The position numbers and the translations under genes are program-made. The notes beneath the pieces were generated by a model that was not told the origin of the DNA, did no database searches, and saw only the letters and a program-made list of their open reading frames with translations. A stretch of DNA of 54,968 bases, from NCBI GenBank assembly GCA_959601025.1, contig CAUGOD010000020.1, positions 1 to 54,968 on the forward strand, in the 5' to 3' direction. This document shows positions 46,240-54,881 of this stretch, piece by piece; the stretch's first letter is position 1, and every line of letters starts with the position of its first letter. Origin of the DNA: an uncultured Oscillospiraceae bacterium. GTDB lineage: Bacteria; Bacillota; Clostridia; Oscillospirales; Acutalibacteraceae.

Positions 46240-47328
46240 ATGGAACTACCATTGATAAATCAAAAAGACCATATCTTGTATCCCCATTATGCGTTAAAAT
46301 TAAATATAATAGAAACAAATAGTAATTTGAACGAATGGGTACTACAGCATTTTGGAAATTGTTATGTTCTTTATCCTTGTGATTCCGTTTATGTTTTTTA
46401 TGTTGATTATACTGAAGATCTTTACCATTTTGCCGATAACTTGTTTCATAGGTATATTTTTCCGTATACAGCATTTTCATATCGCGATTTTGTCAAATGG
46501 GTTAAGGAGTACATCAATTCTGGGTACTATTCTTATATTTATTTATCCGATGGGGTTATGAATAATGATGACAGAAAAACTGTCCACCCGTATTTAATCT
46601 ATGGTTACGATGATGATAATCAATGTTTTTCTGTCTGTGGGATGTCCAAATCCGGTGTTCCTGTAAATAGTTCCATAGCTTATAATGTAGTTTATCAAGC
46701 ATTCACAAAAGAAAACTGTAATATGATTGAACAAAACGGAACGCAATCGATCAAGCGTATTGAATTCTTAAAATTAAAGGACTTTACTGGCGGTTATATA
46801 TTTCAAATACCGAAATTTATCAAAGTGGTTCGTGATTATTTGAATTCTACTTTGGATTTTGAAAACTTATATAGTTGCCAAGGGTGTGTCCCTCCCGCAT
46901 ATGCCGGCCTGGAAACAACAAAAATAGCCAGGATTGCGATTGAGAATGAAGAAATACAAATAGTACCCTTTTATGGTATTGTTGAACATAAAAGAGGGTT
47001 GCTTACCCGGTTGCGTTTCGTTGCTAATATATTTCACAATAGTTTTTTGGACAAGTTGATAGAAGACTATCATGGTGTAGTGCAATTATATAACATAATA
47101 GAAAATATGTTATTAAAATGTTCCATTAATTCCTCACTTAGTAAGAACAAAAGCGAAATTAATAAAAAATTAGAACAAGCCGTTACCTTAGAAGAAAATT
47201 TATTAGGCGATATTTATGAATTGATCAGCAAGCTTTATGAATGCGGGCAATGTCTAGCGAAACCATATTATTCAAAAGATACTCTACAGAATGCGTTCTT
47301 TTTTAGCAATTCTGGGCTATACCTCTGA
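46240..47328 (+). CDS. uncharacterised protein beside the SPASM fragment
   Basis: A 362-aa protein rich in Tyr, Asn, Ile and Asp. The segment VHPYLIYGYDDDNQCFSVCG resembles the His-containing core of BtrH-type or C39-like papain-fold domains found with nonribosomal or ribosomal peptide clusters; I am not sure of it. The C-terminal half is helical and has a CQGC pair. TTAGGAG precedes the start, and it is coupled to the upstream SPASM fragment. It is much richer in A and T than the chromosome, so it was probably acquired. It looks intact. Confidence 0.6.
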   Translation: MELPLINQKDHILYPHYALKLNIIETNSNLNEWVLQHFGNCYVLYPCDSVYVFYVDYTEDLYHFADNLFHRYIFPYTAFSYRDFVKWVKEYINSGYYSYIYLSDGVMNNDDRKTVHPYLIYGYDDDNQCFSVCGMSKSGVPVNSSIAYNVVYQAFTKENCNMIEQNGTQSIKRIEFLKLKDFTGGYIFQIPKFIKVVRDYLNSTLDFENLYSCQGCVPPAYAGLETTKIARIAIENEEIQIVPFYGIVEHKRGLLTRLRFVANIFHNSFLDKLIEDYHGVVQLYNIIENMLLKCSINSSLSKNKSEINKKLEQAVTLEENLLGDIYELISKLYECGQCLAKPYYSKDTLQNAFFFSNSGLYL

Positions 47329-47506
47329 AATAAAAAGGTGAACATAGGTCGGGATTTGGAACTCAGGGATGAGACAATCCCAATTTCGGCCTCTTTTTCT
47401 AAACTATAAGCCTTATGTTTGCCCCATTTTTAATGCCTGGCTTTTTTAACTAAACGGGATACTAAAAATTGACTTCTTTCGATTTAGAACTGAGGTGTTT
47501 TACATG

Positions 47507-47782
47507 TCACAGTTGAATTCCGTACGCCTTATTGTGGGCACAGCTACTCAACAAACAGCTTTTATTATGAGAAAAGCCTCTCTTTGGGCCTGTGGCATGA
47601 ACCATCAAGGCCAGTTGGGGGATGGAGGTACTGTCAAGAGTAATGCGCAAATAAGTTTGCAGGCTATTGTTGGTTCGAATCCGAGTCCAGTGTTCATACG
47701 GGAAGTCGCAGTAGGTCAGCGTCTCCTCAACACTGTCCTCTACCTTTTTGGCAGCCTCCTTCAGTTTCATTGCCTTCAGCAT
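47507..47782 (-). pseudogene. IS256-family transposase C-terminal remnant
   Basis: The minus-strand frame begins with AMKLKEAAKKVEDSVEETLTYCDFP and EHWTRIRTNN, the conserved C-terminal part of IS256/mutator-type transposases. After that the frame is altered (LRITLDSTSIPQLALM, where RRRTRVVGSFPDG is expected), so it is frameshifted. The catalytic N-terminal two-thirds are absent. Confidence 0.7.
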
Positions 47783-48137
47783 CTAGTGCTTATGCGGGTT
47801 TCCGGTTTTTTGCTTTTTTGATACCCCCAAAGCGTCCAAAAATGGCCATAAATAGGGGCGTGTTGCGTAATTGGCTAATACGCAAGACGCGTAATATTCC
47901 TCTGGCTTTCATCGATGTCAGTGTGGGTGTACTTTTTGGGGGTGTAAAGCATGTCCCAACATGCTCTACAACGCACGGATATTCGCTCCGCCCGCCAGAG
48001 ATATAACGAAGCTATGCCGGCATTTGTGCGGGGACAGAATTTCCACCGGCGCTTCCGCTTTTCTACCAGCGCCGCGTTCATTCGGTGAAAGAATCCTCCG
48101 TACCGGCGGCGCATTGGTCGGGGGGATTGCCCGTAAT
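47783..48137. other. island edge without a gene, with inverted repeats
   Basis: Holds ACCCCCAAA (47823-47831) and its inverse TTTGGGGGT (47935-47943). Between them is an imperfect 12-bp stem with one mismatch (47858-47890, core TTGCGTA / TACGCAA). These could be the ends of a lost element. The 94-residue minus-strand frame at 47875-48159 has no family features. Confidence 0.4.
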
Positions 48138-48174
48138 AACTGCGGCCGGCATAAAGCATATGCCGGCCGCAGTT
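48138..48174 (-). terminator. hairpin at the end of the MMPL operon
   Basis: A perfect 16-bp stem (AACTGCGGCCGGCATA and its complement) with a 5-nt loop, 15 nt after the stop codon at 48189. The minus-strand tail is TTATTACGG, so termination may be inefficient. Confidence 0.6.
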
Positions 48175-48188
48175 AATTTATGGTTTGG

Positions 48189-50348
48189 TTATTTTACGTC
48201 AATCGCTTCGGTGCGGTAGATGAATTTCACCTGGCCGCCCATATTGTCGGAAATTCCGGTGAAGGACTTATAGTCTCTGGAAACATCGGCCGTTGCTTTG
48301 AGCCGGGTAAACAGGCCGCCGAGGTCGCCGTCTACGGCGTCGACCAGCTTCTGGACGCCCTCCTCATTGAATTCCTTCAATCCATCGGACAGCTTCATGG
48401 CCCCGTCGCGCAGCGCGGTTACGCCGTCGACCAGAGCGGGAGCGCCGTCCTTCAGGGTAAGGATTCCGCCGTATAGTTCGTTCATACCGGCAACCAGTTC
48501 AGCCGTTCCGGATTTGAGACTCGCGGCGCCGGCGCTCAGTTTGTCCGCGCCGCCCTTTGCGGAAGCGACGCCGGCGGTATATTGGCTTAAGCCGACATAA
48601 AATTCATGGTAGCTGTCCAGCTGCTCTTTGAGGGCGCTGATGCTTGCCGCGCCGGATTTCGCTTTTTCCAGGGCCTCTGTGATTTGCCCCTGTACTTCGG
48701 CGGAATTCATCGTCTGCTCGATCAGGAGTGCGAGCTGCTCGTCTGTCTTGGAAGCGATCAGCGCTGAAATATCGGCGGACTGCATCTGCCCGCTGACATT
48801 CGCGGCAATGGTGGCTTTTACCGTTTCGTTTTCCATCTGGGCGTCGATAGCGGCGGCAACCTGCGCCTGCTGCTCTGTGGAGATCACACCGGCGGCGACG
48901 CCGGCTTCATAGGAATCCTTGGTCATATTCATGGCGGCAAGTACCTGCGTTTCGACGTTGGAGCGAACCGCCTCGGTGACTTTGGCGGTCACTTCCTCCT
49001 GCACCGCCGCGGTGACGGCCGTCTTTACGGCGTCCTTCTGGGCATTGACCGCTTTTGTAACGGTTTCCCGCGCGGCGGCCTCCGCCTGCGCGGCGACTTT
49101 TTCCGTATCCAGGGAAGCGATTACGCCCTTCAGAACCTCGGCGTAATTTTCGATGGTCAGCTTCGGTACGCTCAGGCCTGCGGCGGCAAGCTGAGCGTCC
49201 GCCATGCTCAGGAGCGAATCAAATACCTGCTTGGAGCCTGCGTTCAGGTCCGCGTTATTGGAAGCAAGCTCTCCAAGCCCGCCGGCCAGCTCTTTGGCGC
49301 CGTCCGAGAGCTCCGCCGCGCCGCTGTCCAGCGCCCCGGCGCCGTTTTTCAGTTTTTCTGCGCCGGCCGCCAGCTTGTCGATGCCGGCAATCAGTTCGCC
49401 GGATTTATCCAGCAGTGTGCAGAGCCCGCCGTAGAGCTGTGAGGAACCGTCCATCAGCTGATTCATGGCGTCCGTCAGCTCGTCGAGGGAGGCGGTGAGC
49501 TCCTCGACGGAATCCAGGTTTTCCGTATTTAGTCTGCTGAAAATTTCATTGGTAGCGATGGTCACGGTGTTTGTCATTTCAAAGTTTTTGACGTCGGCGG
49601 TAATCTCCACATAATCCGGAATTTCCAATTTCCCGGAGTCTATCTTCAAATTGCTCTGGAGCCCGGGAAAAGCGATGCCGACGACCACGGTATGGCTTCC
49701 GTCGTTGACCAGCTTGCCGTTCGCAACCTCCACATTGGAGAACACGTCGTTATCGAGCAGCATACCGGTCAGCATGGCGAACGGGACATACATCTTTTCC
49801 TGTTTGCCGTCGATTTCCACTATCTCCTGCTGCTTGTTTTGGTAATCGAAGCGGATGGTGAGCTTCCCGCTTTTTCCGGCAAGCTCCGAAGGGGCGACGC
49901 TCTTTCCGTCCAGCTTGTAGGATACGGAAAGGCCGACGGGCAGTTCCTTTTCGATGTTGCCCTGATAGTAGATATCGTTGCCCTGGGCGTCCCACACCCG
50001 CATGTTTTCGCCGTTCATGGTGTAGGTTTCTTCGCCTTTTACATTTTCCACGTCGGTAAGCTCCGATTTATCGGCAATGGTCGCGCTCCCAATGGAGTTC
50101 TTGATCCAGTCGCTGACGATAATTTTCTGCACGCTGCCGTCGGCGCCGGCAAGGACATAGACCGTTTCATCTTTGACAATATCCGCAGTCTCCCCCGTGA
50201 TAAGGCGAGGGGCTTTCGCTTCGGGCGCTTCTTCCGATTTTCCGCCGTTTACGGCGTATACGGTCGCACCGACGCCTCCTATCAGCAGCGCGCTGCACAA
50301 AACGAGCGCCAGAGGCTTTGCTATTCTGTTTTTCATAGTGTCGTTCAT
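48189..50348 (-). CDS. extracytoplasmic partner of the MMPL transporter (YhgE/Pip-like repeats)
   Basis: A 719-aa protein with one N-terminal membrane helix (ALVLCSALLIGGVGATVYAV). It contains two arrays of short helical repeats with L-x2-G-x3-L spacing (about 350-420, e.g. LDSGAAELSDGAKELAGGL, and about 620-690, e.g. LSAGAASLKSGTAELVAGM), flanking an Ala-rich coiled coil. These repeats occur in YhgE/Pip proteins, but the C-terminal membrane domain of YhgE is missing. The ATG follows GGAGGGAAC and overlaps the MMPL stop by 4 nt, so the two probably form one export complex. Confidence 0.82.
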   Translation of the reverse strand: MNDTMKNRIAKPLALVLCSALLIGGVGATVYAVNGGKSEEAPEAKAPRLITGETADIVKDETVYVLAGADGSVQKIIVSDWIKNSIGSATIADKSELTDVENVKGEETYTMNGENMRVWDAQGNDIYYQGNIEKELPVGLSVSYKLDGKSVAPSELAGKSGKLTIRFDYQNKQQEIVEIDGKQEKMYVPFAMLTGMLLDNDVFSNVEVANGKLVNDGSHTVVVGIAFPGLQSNLKIDSGKLEIPDYVEITADVKNFEMTNTVTIATNEIFSRLNTENLDSVEELTASLDELTDAMNQLMDGSSQLYGGLCTLLDKSGELIAGIDKLAAGAEKLKNGAGALDSGAAELSDGAKELAGGLGELASNNADLNAGSKQVFDSLLSMADAQLAAAGLSVPKLTIENYAEVLKGVIASLDTEKVAAQAEAAARETVTKAVNAQKDAVKTAVTAAVQEEVTAKVTEAVRSNVETQVLAAMNMTKDSYEAGVAAGVISTEQQAQVAAAIDAQMENETVKATIAANVSGQMQSADISALIASKTDEQLALLIEQTMNSAEVQGQITEALEKAKSGAASISALKEQLDSYHEFYVGLSQYTAGVASAKGGADKLSAGAASLKSGTAELVAGMNELYGGILTLKDGAPALVDGVTALRDGAMKLSDGLKEFNEEGVQKLVDAVDGDLGGLFTRLKATADVSRDYKSFTGISDNMGGQVKFIYRTEAIDVK

Positions 50349-52453
50349 AAAGTTCCCTCCGAATTCGTTTTCGGTTTTCTGATCTTCATTCCCAGCGTCG
50401 TTGCGCAGACAAGCCTGTCGCAGAGCATCAGGAGCGCGGGCAGAATGAAGATAACGCAAAGCATACTGACCACCGCGCCCCTTGCCATCAGCATACACAT
50501 CGAGCTGATGATATCGATATCCGAATAAACGGCGACGCCGAAAGTGGCGGCAAACAATCCCAGGCCGGATACGAGTATCGATGGGATGGAGGCGGCAAGC
50601 GCCGTGGAGACGGCGTGACGTTTATCGTTACCGAGTATTCGTTCCGATTTATAGCGGGTTGTCATCAGGATAGCATAGTCGACGGTTGCGCCCAGCTGGA
50701 TGGTACTGATACAAATCGGGGCGATAAACGGCAGAGACTGGCCGAAGTAATGCGGAAGTCCAAGGTTGATAAAGATGGCCAGCTCGATGACGGAGATCAG
50801 AATGAACGGCAGCGAAATACTCTTTTCCACAAGAGCAATGATAAGGAAGATCGCCACTATGGAAATCGCATTGACAACCTGGAAGTCATGATTGGTGGTT
50901 TCGATCATATCCTTCATGCAGGGAGCCTCGCCGATCAACATACCGGTTTCGTCGTACTTTTTCAGGATGGTATTGAGGCTGTCGATCTGCTCGTTCACCA
51001 AATCGCTGGCTACCTTGTATTCGGAGTTGATGAGAAGGAGCTCCCATTGGTCGCTTTCCAGGATTTCCCGGATGCCGTCGGGCAAAACCTCGTTCGGTAC
51101 ACGGGAGCCGAGAACCGATTCCAGGCCAAGAACATATTTTACCCCGTCCACCTTTTCCATCTCGCCAATCATATTCCGTACCGATTTGGACGGAAGCTCG
51201 GCATTGACGAGGACCATATGGGTGGAGGCGATGTCGAAATCGTCGGACAGCTTGGAATTGGCGATGACATATTCCATATCTTCCGGCAGGCACTGTCCCA
51301 AATCGTAGTAAACCTCGTCGTTGGTTTTGCTGTAGCCGTAATAGGCGGGAGGGATAAGCAGAGCAAAGACCACAAGGAAGACGGGGAACACCTTGGTAAT
51401 GCCCTGGGAGAACTTCGTCATGTTCGGAATCAGGGATCTGTGTTTGGTTTTCTGCAGGGGCTTGTCGAATACCAGAATCAGAGCCGGCAGGACGGTCACA
51501 CAGCCGATTACGCCGAAGATCACGCCCTTTGCCATAACGATACCCAGATCGCGGCCAAGCGTGAAGGTCATAAAGCAGAGGGCGGCGAATCCGGCGACGG
51601 TCGTGATGGAGCTGCCGACCACCGAGGTCAGTGTTTCATGAATCGCAACGGCCATGGCCTCTTTCTTGTCCGCGTATTTTTCTCTCTGCTCATTGTAGCT
51701 GTGCCACAAAAAGATGGAGTAGTCCATCGTAACGGCAAGCTGAAGTACAGCGGAAAGCGCCTTCGTTATGTAAGAAATCTCGCCGAAGAAGTAGTTGGTG
51801 CCGAGGTTCAGCACGATCATCATGCCGATGGAAGCCAGGAACACAAACGGAACCAGCCATCCGTCCAGCAGGATAACCATGGCAAGACAGGCCAACAGGA
51901 CCGCAAGCCCGACATAGATCGGTTCCTCCGCTTCGCAAAGGTCTTTGAGGTCGGTGACCAGAGCCGACATACCGGAGACAAAGCACTGTTTTCCGGCAAG
52001 AGAGCGAATCTCACGGATCGCATCCATGGTAACGTCCGCGCTGGTGGCGCTGTCAAAGAAAACAGCGACCATCGTGGAATGATCGGTATTGAATTCGTCG
52101 TAAATTTTATCCGGCAAAATTTCCATGGGAATGGAAAGGTCGGCCAGGGTGGAATACCATAGAACGGTTTCGACATGATCGACTTCTTCGATCTTATCAC
52201 AGAGTGCCGCCACCTGCTTTTCCGGCATATCCTCCACGATAATCAGCGAAAAAGCGCCCTTGCCGAAATCCTCAAGCAGCTCTTTCTGTCCGATTACCGT
52301 GTCGATATCGCCGGGCAGATAATCGAGCATGTCGTAATTGATGCGGGTTCCGACCATACCGAGCACGGACGGAATCATTAAAAGCACGGCAATGATCAAA
52401 ATAGGAATGCGGTGTTTCACCACCGCTTTTGAGAAATGCATGGTTTGCTTCAT
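50345..52453 (-). CDS. MMPL/RND-family transporter
   Basis: A 702-aa exporter with the RND plan: helix 1 at the N-terminus, an outer domain, five helices, then a second half with the same layout. VTMDYSIFLWHSYNEQREK and GATVDYAILMTTRYKSER are the paired membrane segments bearing the Asp-Tyr of the proton relay. The substrate is unknown; Gram-positive relatives move lipids, glycolipids or antimicrobials. It is the central gene of the operon. Confidence 0.9.
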   Translation of the reverse strand: MKQTMHFSKAVVKHRIPILIIAVLLMIPSVLGMVGTRINYDMLDYLPGDIDTVIGQKELLEDFGKGAFSLIIVEDMPEKQVAALCDKIEEVDHVETVLWYSTLADLSIPMEILPDKIYDEFNTDHSTMVAVFFDSATSADVTMDAIREIRSLAGKQCFVSGMSALVTDLKDLCEAEEPIYVGLAVLLACLAMVILLDGWLVPFVFLASIGMMIVLNLGTNYFFGEISYITKALSAVLQLAVTMDYSIFLWHSYNEQREKYADKKEAMAVAIHETLTSVVGSSITTVAGFAALCFMTFTLGRDLGIVMAKGVIFGVIGCVTVLPALILVFDKPLQKTKHRSLIPNMTKFSQGITKVFPVFLVVFALLIPPAYYGYSKTNDEVYYDLGQCLPEDMEYVIANSKLSDDFDIASTHMVLVNAELPSKSVRNMIGEMEKVDGVKYVLGLESVLGSRVPNEVLPDGIREILESDQWELLLINSEYKVASDLVNEQIDSLNTILKKYDETGMLIGEAPCMKDMIETTNHDFQVVNAISIVAIFLIIALVEKSISLPFILISVIELAIFINLGLPHYFGQSLPFIAPICISTIQLGATVDYAILMTTRYKSERILGNDKRHAVSTALAASIPSILVSGLGLFAATFGVAVYSDIDIISSMCMLMARGAVVSMLCVIFILPALLMLCDRLVCATTLGMKIRKPKTNSEGTL

Positions 52454-52485
52454 CCTCGCTTTCTTCGCAATCCGGGGCGGCAGGA

Positions 52486-53082
52486 TCAGATAGGGTCAAC
52501 AGGGTCTACTTCGATTACGTCGGGCCGCTGATGCTTGATGATCTTAACCGCCGTGATTACGGTGCTGAAATTCAGAATGCCTTCGGACAGCAGGGTGATA
52601 CCAAGCAGCACCACCAGAAGGCGGCTGCCTTCGCCGGGACGGAACAGAAGAACAAGCCCGAAAATCCCGGCGAGAATGGCAAAGACAAGGATCAGCCACC
52701 ATTCGCGGATGCCGAACGTCTTTGCTTCCAAGGCGATTTGAATCTTAAAAATCCCGTCTGAGAGGATAAAAAGCCCCAGGGCAATGCAGAGAAAAGTCAT
52801 CAAACTTCCCGGGCGTACCAGCATAATCACGCCGAGTGCGAGCAAAAGGATTCCGAAGGTCAGATCGTACTGAAATGCCAGGCGGTACAAATCTCTCGAA
52901 AAATACCCGACTAGCTTTACGCCTCCAAATACAATAAAAAGAATTCCGCACAGTACGCCGAGAAGCGACGCCGAAAACTCCGGAACGGCGATCAGCAGTA
53001 CGCCAAGAGCGCACAGGGCCACAGAAATCAGGATGTAACCGATTTTAGCGGCCCTCATAGGCGCCACAGAACGTATTCGCAT
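52486..53082 (-). CDS. HdeD/DUF308-like membrane protein
   Basis: A 198-aa protein with about six hydrophobic helices arranged in pairs and the phrases LGVLCGILFIVFGGVKLVGY and RPGSLMTFLCIALGLFILSDG, typical of the DUF308 (HdeD) family. It ends in DVIEVDPVDP. Starting at 53082 is favoured by GGAGGGAATATCTT before the ATG. It is the first gene of the MMPL operon; the following gene starts 32 nt later. Confidence 0.8.
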   Translation of the reverse strand: MRIRSVAPMRAAKIGYILISVALCALGVLLIAVPEFSASLLGVLCGILFIVFGGVKLVGYFSRDLYRLAFQYDLTFGILLLALGVIMLVRPGSLMTFLCIALGLFILSDGIFKIQIALEAKTFGIREWWLILVFAILAGIFGLVLLFRPGEGSRLLVVLLGITLLSEGILNFSTVITAVKIIKHQRPDVIEVDPVDPI

Positions 53083-53135
53083 AAGATATTCCCTCCATTC
53101 ATCCATAACTTTACCCATACGATACCCTGATCCGG

Positions 53136-53161
53136 AGAAAAAGAAAACGGGCAGTCGCCCG
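53136..53161 (-). promoter_or_regulatory. possible attenuator in the MMPL operon leader
   Basis: A short stem (CGGGC / GCCCG, 4-nt loop) is followed on the minus strand by TTTTCTTTTT, upstream of the first gene. The stem is short, so this is only a candidate leader terminator. Confidence 0.35.
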
Positions 53162-53231
53162 CCCGCTGTCAGAAAACCATACAGTGCGGAATTACTTGAC
53201 CGAAATTTGGGCAGATCCGGGTTTTATGCCC

Positions 53232-53266
53232 AAAAAAAGCAGTCGCCCAGGGCCGGGCGGCTGCTT
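53232..53266 (-). terminator. terminator of the tetR-like gene
   Basis: A 12-bp stem with one G-U pair (AAGCAGCCGCCC / GGGCGACTGCTT) followed by seven T on the minus strand. It separates the regulator from the MMPL operon. Confidence 0.8.
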
Positions 53267-53282
53267 ATATCGTTTTATGCCG

Positions 53283-53840
53283 TTAAGTTGTCTGGCTACG
53301 GCGGATCAGCTCCTCCGGCAAGCCCCGGCAAAGCGCTGTGACACGAAGCAGGTCGTTGATCGCGTCGTCGTCCATCCCGTTGTTCAGCCATTCGATAATA
53401 AGACCAAAAAATTCGCATTTGATAAAACGTATCAGAATGGACCGATCTGAATCGTTCATGAGGTTTTCCGAAAACGCCGTTTTTATGTATGTCGTTACGA
53501 CATAGTCGCACAGCTTCATGAGCTCCCTCTCAAACACATCCCGGCTGACCGAGTTATAAATGTGAAAGACGGCCTTTTTGTTTTGAAGCGCATAGGAAAA
53601 GGCGGTATGAAAGCATTCGTCGAGAGAATGAATCCTCGGGTATTGTTCAATGATAGCCGCGGTTTTTTCCGTGACGATCTCTTCCAGTAAGGAGGGGATA
53701 TCCTGAAAATGATAATAAAAGGAGTTTCGGTTGATTCCGCAATCTTCCACAATATCTTTCACGCTGATTTTGCCGAGCGGCTTTTCGTTCAAAAGCTTGA
53801 GAAAGGATTCTTTGATGGCTTTTGCCGTAAAGTTTGCCAT
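53283..53840 (-). CDS. TetR-family transcriptional regulator
   Basis: A 185-aa regulator. The N-terminal helix-turn-helix (AIKESFLKLLNEKPLGKISVKDIVEDCGINRNSFYYHF when split at its turns) is complete; the C-terminal part fits a TetR ligand-binding domain of the DhaS-like kind. GAAGGGAG precedes the ATG. It sits upstream of the MMPL operon on the same strand behind its own terminator, and probably controls that operon (inference). Confidence 0.88.
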   Translation of the reverse strand: MANFTAKAIKESFLKLLNEKPLGKISVKDIVEDCGINRNSFYYHFQDIPSLLEEIVTEKTAAIIEQYPRIHSLDECFHTAFSYALQNKKAVFHIYNSVSRDVFERELMKLCDYVVTTYIKTAFSENLMNDSDRSILIRFIKCEFFGLIIEWLNNGMDDDAINDLLRVTALCRGLPEELIRRSQTT

Positions 53841-54053
53841 TGATCGTACTCCCTTCGGAATGACGGTTTCTTTATGCGGGGCCCAGAGCGGGGGAGGGGC
53901 TGAGGAAGCATATCCCTTCCAATTTCCGTATTATAGCATTAAAATTCCCCAGGTTACAATATTATCTGTATGAATTAAAAGCCTTCGATAGAAAACAAAT
54001 GGGAAAAATCCATTCATGCGGAAAACAGACGCGGAAAACTTTTTTTGTCCAAT
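53841..54053. other. intergenic region upstream of the tetR-like gene
   Basis: Probably holds the promoter of the regulator; TTGTAACC-like and AT-rich segments occur, but no promoter can be fixed. No gene was seen here, nor in 54119-54493, which is also AT-rich. Confidence 0.3.
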
Positions 54054-54118
54054 GGAGAAGACGGAGTTCGGACCTCTGGGACGGCTTTTAACGCTAACGC
54101 GATTTCCAACCGTGATTT
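54054..54118 (-). pseudogene. decayed tRNA-Ser copy
   Basis: The plus strand reads GGAGAAG, GGAGTTCGGACCTC, TTTTAACGCTAACGCG and ATTTCCAACCGTG. These line up in order with the 3' acceptor arm, T arm, variable arm and anticodon arm of the intact tRNA-Ser at 54529-54621. The D arm and 5' acceptor are unrecognisable, and the T and acceptor stems have mismatches. It cannot be functional. Confidence 0.7.
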
Positions 54119-54493
54119 TTCTTCTGAAATCCCCATGTCCCTTATATTTTTCCGAAAAGCCGCTTCTTAAGATTTTTTTGCCACTTTATGTATTCCATTA
54201 ATCCGTCCATATATATGGTTTACAACGACTCCGGGCAATAATTAGGAAGCAATGGTAGAAATAAACGGATAGAATTTCTATGAAAATGAACAATTTCTTA
54301 TATTATTATAGCGTTTATGACGCAAATCCTGCCAATAAATCGGCGGAAACAAAAAAGATGTTTTTTCGTTTTTGAATGAGAGAGTTGAACTCTTAACACA
54401 AAAATAATGCTTTGCGAAACAAAGCCGCCGATTCTATCTGGAAAAAGTTGTTCTTTTTTCGGAGAAAAGAGAAGAACAAGGAGAGAAAAGTAC

Positions 54494-54527
54494 AAAAAGA
54501 AAAGGCCGCTAAAGCGACCTTTTCTTT
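54494..54527 (-). terminator. tRNA-Ser terminator
   Basis: On the minus strand AAAAGG-T-CGC pairs with GCG-G-CCTTTT and is followed by CTTTTTG, right after the CCA end. Confidence 0.7.
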
Positions 54528-54528
54528 T

Positions 54529-54621
54529 TGGCGGAGAAGGAGGGATTCGAACCCTCGAGGCGCGTTTAACGCCTACACGATTTCCAATCGTGCGCCCTCG
54601 ACCGGACTAGGCGACTTCTCC
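54529..54621 (-). tRNA. tRNA-Ser (GGA)
   Basis: Class II tRNA with a long variable arm. Acceptor GGAGAAG pairs with CTTCTCC, anticodon stem CACGA / TCGTG with loop TTGGAAA gives GGA, the variable arm is GGCG-TTAAA-CGCC-like, and the T arm is GAGGGTTCGAATCCCTC. CCA is encoded. Confidence 0.94.
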
Positions 54622-54665
54622 ATTACATATGTGATTTTATGGATGCGGCTGAATGACGCTAGATT

Positions 54666-54694
54666 ATTATAATGAATCCATCCGGAAAAATCAA
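54666..54694 (-). promoter_or_regulatory. promoter of tRNA-Ser
   Basis: On the minus strand TTGATT, 17 nt and TATAAT lie about 45 nt upstream of the tRNA. Confidence 0.75.
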
Positions 54695-54881
54695 GGGGTA
54701 TTCTTCTTTTTTCGAAAATTTTTGCCCGACGGGTTCGATGATGGCGGCCCATGCTTTCGTCGGCCAGGAAGGAAAACGACGTACCGAAGAACAGATGAAA
54801 ATTACGGGGGAAAAAGAATACGGGAAAATCGCCGTTTCTGGTGCGGTGAACCTTGTTTTCCTCGTATGGAGTTGCTATAAT

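Noticed and set aside
47495..47821. Plus-strand 108-codon frame
   Set aside because: Antisense to the recognisable IS256 transposase fragment.
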